Assembly (NCBI GenBank): GCA_945881885.1
Contig: CAMCVI010000005.1
Coordinates: 1-64,000, forward strand
Direction of reading: 5' to 3'
Length of the DNA stretch: 64,000 nt
From: Chryseobacterium gleum
GTDB lineage: Bacteria; Bacteroidota; Bacteroidia; Flavobacteriales; Flavobacteriaceae
A program made the translations under genes and the position numbers. Shown here in pieces: positions 46,762 to 54,001 of this stretch (the first letter of the stretch is position 1; each line of letters opens with the position of its first letter). A model generated the notes under the pieces. It saw only the letters and a program-made list of their open reading frames with translations, searched no databases and was not told where the DNA came from.

Positions 46762-47232
46762 TTAAAAAATTAAATTGTTTATCGATTTTAAATTAGTAGT
46801 ATCTACTTTATAAATCGTAGTAATGTTTTGTATGGTACTTATTTTTTGTATTACTTCTTCGCTTTTAAAGCTTGAATCTATATTGTCTATTTTTAATAAA
46901 TAATCAGCTGTTTTTAATTCTGGAACTAAATTCATTGTAATATTATCCTCTGAAAAGAAACCTGTATTGTTTTGGTTCGAATTAAAATTAGTTTGATTTT
47001 TAAGGAGTTCCCAAGTAATATCTTGGTTCAAATCGTCATAACTAAATCTAGAAAATTTTCCCGTTCCGTTGGCGGATTTTATTGAAATTTCGTTGTCGTT
47101 TTTTGCCATCAAAACACTTAATTTTAAATTGATTAAAAAAGTTAATTTAAAATCTTTTAAATTGGAATGAATCGCAAGTAGCTCAAAATCATTTGATTCA
47201 AAATCGTCAAAAGTAAGTTTTAGATTTGCCAT
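46762..47232 (-). CDS. IPExxxVDY family protein
   Basis: 156 residues, recognised from context and motif. The name-giving IPExxxVDY motif here reads VPELKTADY (near 105-113). The function of the family is unknown; from memory, in Flavobacteriia it sits between rnc and pyk, as it does here (2 bp before pyk). No signal peptide or membrane segment, so it is likely cytoplasmic. Ile to Val and Val to Ala substitutions make the match degenerate, but position and length agree. Confidence 0.7.
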   Translation of the reverse strand: MANLKLTFDDFESNDFELLAIHSNLKDFKLTFLINLKLSVLMAKNDNEISIKSANGTGKFSRFSYDDLNQDITWELLKNQTNFNSNQNNTGFFSEDNITMNLVPELKTADYLLKIDNIDSSFKSEEVIQKISTIQNITTIYKVDTTNLKSINNLIF

Positions 47233-47340
47233 TTATTTTTTAAATATCGTAAAGATAGAAGTAAAATCTATTAAATTACAGTAAAAAAGGTTTCTAAACT
47301 GTTAATTTTTTAATTCAAACGTTGTAGTTGATAAAAAAAC

Positions 47341-48090
47341 CTAGGATTTGTTTTCAATTTTATCTTGCAAGGCAAAAAAAGCTCTTTTTGCAGCTGTTTC
47401 TTCTGCTTTTTTCTTCGAAGTAGCTCTGGCTTTGCTAATTACCTGATCGTCCATAAGAAATTTTACGCCAAAGTATTTTACGCCTTCTTTGCCATCATCT
47501 TCAAAAATATCAAATTTGAAAGTAATTTTTTCTTTCTGACACCATTCGATAATTACACTTTTATAGCTAATTACTTTTCCTTCTAGGCGCTCAATATCTA
47601 CATATTGTTTGATAATTTTTTGTTGAATAAATTTTTCGCAATGCAAGTACCCTTTATCTAAATAAATAGCGCCTATAAAAGCTTCGCACAAATTTCCATG
47701 AATATTGTCGCCAAAATGAGATGGACTCACTTTGCTTTCGATAAATTGAACCAAATTAAAATCTCTACCTAATTCATTCAAATGTTCTCTACTTACAATT
47801 TTAGATCTCATTTTTGTTAAGTAGCCCTCATCTCCTGTAGGGACTCTTTTATATAAATGCGCAGCAATTACACTCCCTAGCATGGCATCGCCTAAAAACT
47901 CTAATCGTTCGTAACTAATTGGAAATCCATTTTCATCTGTTTGGTTAGCGGAACGGTGCGTGAAGGCGTGTTTATAATAAATTTCTGTATTGGGTTTGAA
48001 CCCTAAAATTTTGGTAATTTTTTCAAAAAAAACCCCGTCTTGATTAGAAGAAGGGGATTTTTTTAATATTTTATTTAAAATGCTACGCAT
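47341..48090 (-). CDS. rnc: Ribonuclease III
   Basis: 249 residues. The catalytic signature ERLEFLGDAMLGSVIA (near 62-77) and second acidic site (NLCEAFIGAIYLDKGY) are intact, followed by a double-stranded-RNA-binding domain (about 175-245: AKKAEETAAKRAFFAL). It processes rRNA and other double-stranded RNA. It starts 4 bp after fabF ends and is likely co-transcribed. Confidence 0.96.
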   Translation of the reverse strand: MRSILNKILKKSPSSNQDGVFFEKITKILGFKPNTEIYYKHAFTHRSANQTDENGFPISYERLEFLGDAMLGSVIAAHLYKRVPTGDEGYLTKMRSKIVSREHLNELGRDFNLVQFIESKVSPSHFGDNIHGNLCEAFIGAIYLDKGYLHCEKFIQQKIIKQYVDIERLEGKVISYKSVIIEWCQKEKITFKFDIFEDDGKEGVKYFGVKFLMDDQVISKARATSKKKAEETAAKRAFFALQDKIENKS

Positions 48091-48094
48091 GAAG

Positions 48095-49348
48095 TTATTC
48101 TTCTAATTTTTTGAAAAGCACACAAGCATTATGTCCGCCAAATCCAAATGTATTACTCATTGCTACCTTAATTTCTCTTTTTTGAGGCTTGTTTAAAGTC
48201 AAGTTTAATGATGGATCAATATTTTCATCAACTATGGTGTGGTTTATTGTTGGAGGAACAAGACTGTGTTTCATGGCTAAAATAGAAGCAATTGCCTCAA
48301 TCGCTCCAGCTGCTCCTAACAAGTGTCCAGTCATTGATTTTGTAGAATTGATATTTATATTTTTAGCGTGTGCACCAAAAACATGACTAATTGCTTTTAA
48401 TTCTGCAACATCTCCCAAAGGTGTTGAAGTTCCGTGTGTGTTGATATGGTCTACTTCTTCTGGTTTCATCCCTGCATCACGTAGTGTATTTTCCATTACT
48501 GCAATAACTCCAATTCCATCTGGATGTGGAGCCGTTAAGTGATAGGCATCAGATGACATTCCGCCGCCGCCAACTTCACAATATATTTTTGCACCACGTG
48601 CTTTCGCATGTTCGTATTCTTCAAAAACTAGGGCACCTGCACCTTCGCCCAAAACAAAGCCATCTCTGTTAGCATCAAAAGGTCTAGAAGCTGTTTCTGG
48701 CGAATCGTTTCTTGTAGACAAGGCTTGCATAGAGTTAAAGCCACCCATTCCGGCAATGGTTACAGCTGCTTCAGAACCTCCTGACACAATTACATCACAC
48801 ATTCCTAAGCGTATGTAGTTAAAAGCGTCTATCATAGCATTTGCTGAAGAAGCACAAGCGGAAACTGTTGTATAGTTTGGACCCATAAAGCCATTTCTCA
48901 TAGAAATATGAGCAGGAGCAATATCGGCAATCATTTTAGGAATAAAAAACGGATTGAAACGAGGTGTTCCGTCTCCTTTGGCATAACTAAGTACTTCTTC
49001 TTGGAAGGTTTCCAAACCACCAATTCCAGCACCCCAAATCACACCTACTCTTTGTTTATTTACGTTTGAATCTAAAATACCCGAATCAGCAATAGCTTGT
49101 TCACCAGCTACAATGGCATATTGTGCAAATTTATCCATTCGTCTTGCTTCTTTTCTATCGATAAATTCTTCGATATTGAAGTTTTTTACTTCACAAGCAA
49201 ATTTCGTTTTATGTTTTTCAGTGTCATAATAAGTAATTGGCGCAGCACCGCTTTTCCCGCTAATTAAGGCATTCCAATATTCTTGAATATTGTTTCCAAT
49301 TGGAGTTAGTGCCCCAAGACCTGTAACCACTACACGTTTTAATTGCAT
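48095..49348 (-). CDS. fabF: Beta-ketoacyl-ACP synthase II
   Basis: 417 residues, thiolase fold. The active-site Cys lies in TVSACASSANAMIDAF (near 165), and the two His in HINTHGTSTPLGD (near 305) and TKSMTGHLLGAAGAIEA (near 340). GFGGHNACVLFKKL closes the C-terminus. It elongates acyl chains on acyl carrier protein in fatty-acid synthesis. acpP precedes it by 191 bp with two hairpins in between. Confidence 0.97.
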   Translation of the reverse strand: MQLKRVVVTGLGALTPIGNNIQEYWNALISGKSGAAPITYYDTEKHKTKFACEVKNFNIEEFIDRKEARRMDKFAQYAIVAGEQAIADSGILDSNVNKQRVGVIWGAGIGGLETFQEEVLSYAKGDGTPRFNPFFIPKMIADIAPAHISMRNGFMGPNYTTVSACASSANAMIDAFNYIRLGMCDVIVSGGSEAAVTIAGMGGFNSMQALSTRNDSPETASRPFDANRDGFVLGEGAGALVFEEYEHAKARGAKIYCEVGGGGMSSDAYHLTAPHPDGIGVIAVMENTLRDAGMKPEEVDHINTHGTSTPLGDVAELKAISHVFGAHAKNININSTKSMTGHLLGAAGAIEAIASILAMKHSLVPPTINHTIVDENIDPSLNLTLNKPQKREIKVAMSNTFGFGGHNACVLFKKLEE

Positions 49349-49374
49349 AAATTATTTTTTAGTTATATAGAAAA

Positions 49375-49409
49375 ACCCAATGTGCATATTTTAAATATCA
49401 ACATTGGGT
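49375..49409 (-). terminator. Hairpin between acpP and fabF, fabF-proximal
   Basis: ACCCAATGT (49375-49383) pairs perfectly with ACATTGGGT (49401-49409); in the minus direction a short T run follows. Could be a terminator or an attenuator/processing structure. Confidence 0.6.
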
Positions 49410-49503
49410 ATTACATAAATGTCTTATGTGAATGATTGTAATACAATCAATGTTTTTACAAATCTAAACAAAGATTTTTAAAAACAGAAACAAAAAATAA
49501 CAA

Positions 49504-49531
49504 CATCCGTATAAAAAAATTCACACGGATG
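49504..49531 (-). terminator. Hairpin directly after acpP
   Basis: CATCCGT (49504-49510) pairs with ACGGATG (49525-49531); in the minus direction a T-rich tract follows. It is 8 bp after the acpP stop. Confidence 0.65.
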
Positions 49532-49539
49532 ATTGGTTA

Positions 49540-49776
49540 TTATTTCTTAGCTTCTTCGATGTAAGAAATTGCTTGACCTACAGTAGCAATGTTTTCAGCT
49601 TGGTCGTCTGGAATTTGGATATCAAATTCTTTTTCGAATTCCATAATAAGCTCTACAGTGTCTAATGAATCAGCACCTAAATCGTTAGTGAAGCTTGCTT
49701 CTGTTACTACTTCGTTTTCGTCAACACCTAATTTGTCCACGATAATCGCTTTTACTCTTGATGCAATGTCTGACAT
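49540..49776 (-). CDS. acpP: Acyl carrier protein
   Basis: 78 residues, acidic helical bundle. Ser38-type attachment site for phosphopantetheine is in [20 protein letters not shown] (DSL motif). It carries growing acyl chains. Its own strong promoter (49805-49833) and two downstream hairpins are consistent with much higher expression than fabF. Confidence 0.98.
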   Translation of the reverse strand: MSDIASRVKAIIVDKLGVDENEVVTEASFTNDLGADSLDTVELIMEFEKEFDIQIPDDQAENIATVGQAISYIEEAKK

Positions 49777-49804
49777 AATTTTTAATTTTTAATTTATTTG
49801 TTTG

Positions 49805-49833
49805 CAAAAATAAAAAACTTTATTTTAAAACAA
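49805..49833 (-). promoter_or_regulatory. acpP promoter
   Basis: Minus strand TTG (49833-49831), 18-bp spacer, TATTTTTG (49812-49805); transcript start about 49798, some 22 bases before ATG. Confidence 0.65.
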
Positions 49834-49935
49834 CATTTTTGTTAGTAAATATAACAACGAATGTATAAAAAAAACTTAAAATACCCTAATTCTCTATGCT
49901 TTTCATTTAAAATAATTTTTAATTTCTTTTAATTT

Positions 49936-49968
49936 TTGCCATTAAACCTAAATGAATTTATACTTTTG
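49936..49968 (+). promoter_or_regulatory. purN promoter
   Basis: TTG (49936-49938), 22-bp spacer, TACTTTTG (49961-49968), about 50 bases before the ATG. Confidence 0.5.
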
Positions 49969-50020
49969 TATGATATTTACATGATTTATTACTGCAATAA
50001 GTTAAAAAAAACAGAATGAA

Positions 50021-50584
50021 ATGAAGAAGATTGTGCTTTTTGCTTCTGGAAACGGTTCTAATGCCGAAAATATTATGGCATATTTTGACTTGTCCAATGC
50101 CGTTTCTGTTGTTGGCGTGTTTACTAACAATTCTGAAGCTAGAGTAATTGAAAGAGCCAAAAAATTTAAAGTTCCTACATTTGTTTTCAATAAATTAGCA
50201 CTTTCAGATGATACCGTTTTGAGTCAGCTGATGCAATTGCAGCCTGATTTAATTGTGTTGGCAGGTTTTTTATTAAAGTTTCCAATTCATATTATTAACG
50301 AATTTCCAAATAAAGTCATAAATATTCATCCAGCATTGTTGCCTAATTATGGCGGTAAAGGAATGTATGGCATACACGTTCATCAAGCAGTTTTAGAAAA
50401 TAAAGAAAAAAAAACAGGAATCACCGTTCATTACGTAAACGAATATTTTGATGAAGGAGAATTTATTTTTCAAGCCAATATAAATATCGAAAATTGCACG
50501 ACTGCAGAGGAAATCGCGCAAAAAATTCACGAATTGGAAATGGAACATTTTCCTAAAGTAATTGAGAGATTTTTAGAAGGTTAG
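50021..50584 (+). CDS. purN: Phosphoribosylglycinamide formyltransferase
   Basis: 187 residues. N-terminal FASGNGSNAENIM binds the phosphate of GAR, and NIHPALLPNYGGKGMYG has the catalytic Asn and His. The Asp lies in HYVNEYFDEGEFIFQ (near 145). It adds a formyl group from 10-formyl-THF in purine synthesis. It is divergent from acpP, and rnhA follows 74 bp downstream. Confidence 0.95.
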   Translation: MKKIVLFASGNGSNAENIMAYFDLSNAVSVVGVFTNNSEARVIERAKKFKVPTFVFNKLALSDDTVLSQLMQLQPDLIVLAGFLLKFPIHIINEFPNKVINIHPALLPNYGGKGMYGIHVHQAVLENKEKKTGITVHYVNEYFDEGEFIFQANINIENCTTAEEIAQKIHELEMEHFPKVIERFLEG

Positions 50585-50658
50585 ACTTCTCAGAAAGTCA
50601 AACCGCAATATTTTCTTAATTTCAACCTCTAAAAATCTAATAATCTAATTAATCTAAA

Positions 50659-51138
50659 ATGTCCTACCAAGTTCACATATACACTGACGGCGCTGCCAAA
50701 GGAAATCCCGGTCCTGGAGGTTATGGTGTGGTAATGGAAATGGTGGGTTCGCCTTATAAAAAAGAATTTTTTGAAGGATTTAGACATACTACAAATAATC
50801 GAATGGAATTGTTAGCCGTAATTGTAGGGTTAGAAAAATTGAAAACGCTTAAAACCAATGTTTTGGTAGTTTCCGATTCTAAATATGTTGTAGATTCAGT
50901 AGAAAAAGGTTGGGTATTTGGTTGGGAAAAGAAATACTTTAAAGATAAAAAAAATCCAGATTTATGGCTGCGCTTTTTAAAAATTTACCGTCATCATAAT
51001 GTAAAATTTATGTGGATAAAAGGCCACAACAACCACACTCAAAATGAACGCTGTGACGAATTAGCCGTGATGGCCTCGCAACAAAAAAATTTAAATATCG
51101 ACACCTTTTACGAAACGGAAGAACAGAAATTGTTGTAA
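50659..51138 (+). CDS. rnhA: Ribonuclease HI
   Basis: 159 residues, complete RNase HI fold. The metal-binding acids are in IYTDGAAKGNPGPGGYGVV (first Asp), TNNRMELLAVI (Glu) and VVSDSKYVVDSVEKGW (Asp); the last catalytic part is IKGHNNHTQNERCDELA. It removes RNA from RNA-DNA hybrids. The leader contains three near copies of AATCTAAT. The thiL gene converges 20 bp downstream. Confidence 0.95.
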   Translation: MSYQVHIYTDGAAKGNPGPGGYGVVMEMVGSPYKKEFFEGFRHTTNNRMELLAVIVGLEKLKTLKTNVLVVSDSKYVVDSVEKGWVFGWEKKYFKDKKNPDLWLRFLKIYRHHNVKFMWIKGHNNHTQNERCDELAVMASQQKNLNIDTFYETEEQKLL

Positions 51139-51157
51139 AATAGTTTTCTAAGCAATC

Positions 51158-52207
51158 TTATTCTTCGTTTAAAGCATTCCAGCCTCTGGCTTTTAGTTCA
51201 ATTTTTGTGTTGGCACGAGTCACCAAATGCATGCCTTCGCTTTCCGCAGCCATATGACCAATTATTGTAAAATTTGGATTGTGTTTTATTTTTTCGAAAT
51301 CTTCCATTTTAATTGTGAAAAGCAATTCGTAATCTTCTCCGCCATTTAAAGCAATTGTCGTAATATCTACATTAAATTCTTCACATACATTTATTAATTG
51401 CGGGTCAACCGGAATTTTTTCTTCGTATACATTACAACCTAATTTACTTTGCTTGCAAATGTGCATAATTTCAGAGGATAATCCGTCTGAAATATCAATC
51501 ATAGCCGTCGGTTTTACTTCTAATTTTTCCAATAATTCTTTCACGTCATTTCTAGCTTCTGGCTTCAATTGACGTTCAATTAAATAGGTGTAGTCGTCTA
51601 AAACAGGCTGGTTATTTGGGTTGACTTGAAACACTTGTTTTTCTCTTTCCAAAACTTGTAACCCCATATAAGCCGCACCTAAATCGCCTGAAACTACTAA
51701 CAAATCAGTTTGTTGTGCGCCATTTCGGTAGGTAATTTCATCTAAATCAGCTTCGCCAATGGCAGTAATACTAATAATTAATCCTTTTTGAGAAGATGTG
51801 GTGTCGCCACCAATTACATCTACATTATAAGCGTTGGCTGCTAAAGTAATTCCTGCAAAAAGTTCTTCCATAGCTTCTAAAGGAAAACGATTAGAAACGG
51901 CTACGGAAACGGTTACCTGAGTTGGCACCGCATTCATCGCACAAATGTCTGAAACATTAGTCACAATTGCTTTGTATCCCAAGTGTTTTAAAGGCATGTA
52001 ACTTAAATCAAAATGCACACCTTCTACTAATAAATCGGTAGAAATTACTACTTTTTTGTTTTTAAAATCTAAAACAGCGGCATCGTCACCAATACTTTTA
52101 ATCGTGCTTTCTTGATTAATTTTGAAATGCTTGGTTAAATGTTCAATTAATCCGAATTCACCTAAACTGGCAATGCTCGTTGTTTTTTGATCTTTATTTT
52201 CTAACAT
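51158..52207 (-). CDS. thiL: Thiamine-phosphate kinase
   Basis: 349 residues from the ATG at 52207 (MLENKDQKTTSIASLGEFGL). This start is preferred over an in-frame ATG at 52297, because the perfect -7 box at 52224-52231 would lie inside the longer frame. PurM-like ATP-binding signatures are present: SIGDDAAVLDF, STDLLVEGVHFDLSYMPLKH, GGDTTSSQKGLIISITAIG and ISDGLSSEIMHIC. It phosphorylates thiamine monophosphate to the pyrophosphate. Confidence 0.93.
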   Translation of the reverse strand: MLENKDQKTTSIASLGEFGLIEHLTKHFKINQESTIKSIGDDAAVLDFKNKKVVISTDLLVEGVHFDLSYMPLKHLGYKAIVTNVSDICAMNAVPTQVTVSVAVSNRFPLEAMEELFAGITLAANAYNVDVIGGDTTSSQKGLIISITAIGEADLDEITYRNGAQQTDLLVVSGDLGAAYMGLQVLEREKQVFQVNPNNQPVLDDYTYLIERQLKPEARNDVKELLEKLEVKPTAMIDISDGLSSEIMHICKQSKLGCNVYEEKIPVDPQLINVCEEFNVDITTIALNGGEDYELLFTIKMEDFEKIKHNPNFTIIGHMAAESEGMHLVTRANTKIELKARGWNALNEE

Positions 52208-52223
52208 GAGGTTTTGTTTTTTG

Positions 52224-52231
52224 CAAAGATA
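52224..52231 (-). promoter_or_regulatory. -7 element of thiL
   Basis: Plus-strand CAAAGATA equals minus TATCTTTG, 16 bases before the ATG at 52207. A well-spaced TTG is not seen. Confidence 0.45.
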
Positions 52232-52250
52232 GGGAATTAATGTGCCAAGT

Positions 52251-52293
52251 GGAAAGTCAAAAGTCAAAAGTGAAAAGTAAAAAGTGAAAAGCA
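52251..52293. repeat. Heptanucleotide (AAAAGTn) tandem repeat
   Basis: Six successive 7-base units of the form AAAAGTC/AAAAGTG/AAAAGTA between thiL and recX, a simple-sequence tract in the upstream region of thiL. Confidence 0.75.
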
Positions 52294-52342
52294 GCAATTA
52301 ATTAGCATACATTACTTTTACCTTATGCCTTTCCACTTATAC

Positions 52343-52819
52343 CTACTTGTCTAATTGCTTAAGTTTTTCAAAAATCAAACTGGTTTCATATCCTTTTCGA
52401 AGTAAAAAATCAACAAATTTTTTATTTTTCTTTTGTCCTTTTCGTTCCTTAATGGCGTTCCAATTTTTTTCTGAAAGTGCATGAAAATTAGCTAAATAAA
52501 TATCGTTTGGCAGTTCCAATAAAGCTAAATCGATGTTTCTTTTAGAGATTTCTCTGAACTTTAATTCTTGAACTATTCGGTTTTTACCCCAACCTTTGTA
52601 ATTGTGTTTGCCTCTTGCAAAACTTTTAGCAAAACGTTCTTCATCTACATATTTATGCTCGATAAGATGTACAATTATCTGTTCTTTTAGTTCCGGAAGT
52701 AAGGTAAAACTTCGTAATTTTTGTTCCACTTCTTTGTGACAACGATCTTGGTAAGAGCAGTAATACTCTAATTTGCTGATAATTTCGTTTGTTGTAAGTG
52801 AGGTTTTTGGTGATTCCAA
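52343..52819 (-). CDS. recX: RecX regulatory protein
   Basis: 158 residues, helical repeats. CSYQDRCHKEVEQKL near 22-36, VDEERFAKSFARGK with KHNYKGWGKNRIVQELK and the end VDFLLRKGYE match RecX, an inhibitor of RecA filaments. It is not next to recA in this window. A textbook promoter lies upstream at 52846-52875. Confidence 0.9.
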   Translation of the reverse strand: MESPKTSLTTNEIISKLEYYCSYQDRCHKEVEQKLRSFTLLPELKEQIIVHLIEHKYVDEERFAKSFARGKHNYKGWGKNRIVQELKFREISKRNIDLALLELPNDIYLANFHALSEKNWNAIKERKGQKKNKKFVDFLLRKGYETSLIFEKLKQLDK

Positions 52820-52845
52820 TGAAAAATATTAAATAAATATCTATT

Positions 52846-52875
52846 CAAAATTACTATAAAAAACTATTTTTACAA
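52846..52875 (-). promoter_or_regulatory. recX promoter
   Basis: Minus strand TTG (52875-52873), 19-bp spacer, TAATTTTG (52853-52846). Confidence 0.6.
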
Positions 52876-52956
52876 TAGTATAAATAGGATTCTTTTACAT
52901 GAAATATTTTTATTGCTAAAATTAGTCTAACATTTTTAAACTTCAAACGGAATAAC

Positions 52957-52964
52957 TATCTTTG
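52957..52964 (+). promoter_or_regulatory. -7 element of the PfkB kinase gene
   Basis: TATCTTTG 22 bases before the ATG at 52987; the -33 box is not clear. Confidence 0.4.
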
Positions 52965-52986
52965 CAGCTTATTAAAATCATAGTAA

Positions 52987-53910
52987 ATGAGTAAATTATT
53001 AATTGTAGGAACGGTAGCATTTGATGCCATTGAAACACCTTTTGGAAAAACAGATAAAATTTTAGGCGGCGCGGCAACATATATTGGTTTATCGGCTTCT
53101 TTTTTTAATGTTGATTCCGCAATAGTTTCTGTTGTAGGTGAAGATTTTCCTCAAGAGCATTTAAATTTATTATCAGAAAGAAATATAAATATTGAAGGAA
53201 TTGAAATTGTAAAAGGCGGGAAAACCTTCTTTTGGAGTGGAAAATATCACAACGACATGAATTCTCGCGACACGCTAGCTACGGAGTTAAACGTTTTAGC
53301 AGATTTTAATCCAGTAGTGCCACAAGCATATAAAGACGCATCGGTTGTTATGTTAGGGAATTTACATCCAATTGTACAATCGTCCGTTTTAAATCAAATG
53401 ACAAGCCAACCAAAATTAGTAGTTTTAGATACTATGAACTTTTGGATGGATTGTGCTTTACCTGAATTATTAGAAGTTATAAAACGTGTAGACGTGATTA
53501 CCATTAACGATGAAGAAGCCCGTCAATTATCTGGAGAATATTCTTTAGTAAAAGCCGCTGCAAAAATTCAAACCATGGGTCCTAAATATGTAGTCATTAA
53601 AAAAGGAGAACATGGCGCCTTAATTTTCCATAATAAAGATGTTTTCTTCGCACCAGCTTTACCATTAGAAGAAGTTTTTGATCCAACAGGAGCAGGCGAT
53701 ACGTTTGCAGGTGGATTTTCTGGATATCTTTCGCAATCTGAAGACATTTCTTTTGAAAACATGAAAAACGCCATTATTCATGGTTCAAATTTGGCTTCTT
53801 TTTGTGTGGAAAAATTTGGAACAGAAAGAATGGTAAATTTAAACAAAGAAGAAGTTTTTGATCGTTTAAAACAATTCAAAGCGTTAACACAATTTGATAT
53901 TAAATTATAA
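52987..53910 (+). CDS. PfkB-family carbohydrate/nucleoside kinase
   Basis: 307 residues, ribokinase fold. N-terminal sugar-site GGAATYIGLSASFF and the C-terminal catalytic loop DPTGAGDTFAGGFSGYL (Asp base) are clear; VVIKKGEHGALIF is the third family hallmark. The substrate is not evident: adenosine, ribose and fructose kinases share this pattern. The 54002-55900 amidophosphoribosyltransferase follows in the same direction after a terminator, which suggests but does not prove a nucleotide-related role. Confidence 0.85.
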   Translation: MSKLLIVGTVAFDAIETPFGKTDKILGGAATYIGLSASFFNVDSAIVSVVGEDFPQEHLNLLSERNINIEGIEIVKGGKTFFWSGKYHNDMNSRDTLATELNVLADFNPVVPQAYKDASVVMLGNLHPIVQSSVLNQMTSQPKLVVLDTMNFWMDCALPELLEVIKRVDVITINDEEARQLSGEYSLVKAAAKIQTMGPKYVVIKKGEHGALIFHNKDVFFAPALPLEEVFDPTGAGDTFAGGFSGYLSQSEDISFENMKNAIIHGSNLASFCVEKFGTERMVNLNKEEVFDRLKQFKALTQFDIKL

Positions 53911-53919
53911 TACAAAACT

Positions 53920-53946
53920 ATGCCTCGAAATTTCGAGGCATTTTTA
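53920..53946 (+). terminator. Terminator of the PfkB kinase gene
   Basis: Perfect palindrome ATGCCTCGAAATTTCGAGGC plus AT (53920-53941) followed by Ts. Confidence 0.85.
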
Positions 53947-54001
53947 ATAAATAATTATACAAACCCGTTTCGGTATTACATTTAGAATAAACAAAACAAC
54001 T

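Noticed and set aside
52208..52297. Longer N-terminus for thiL
   Set aside because: The extra residues come from the heptamer tract and the promoter region; homologues begin near MLENKD.
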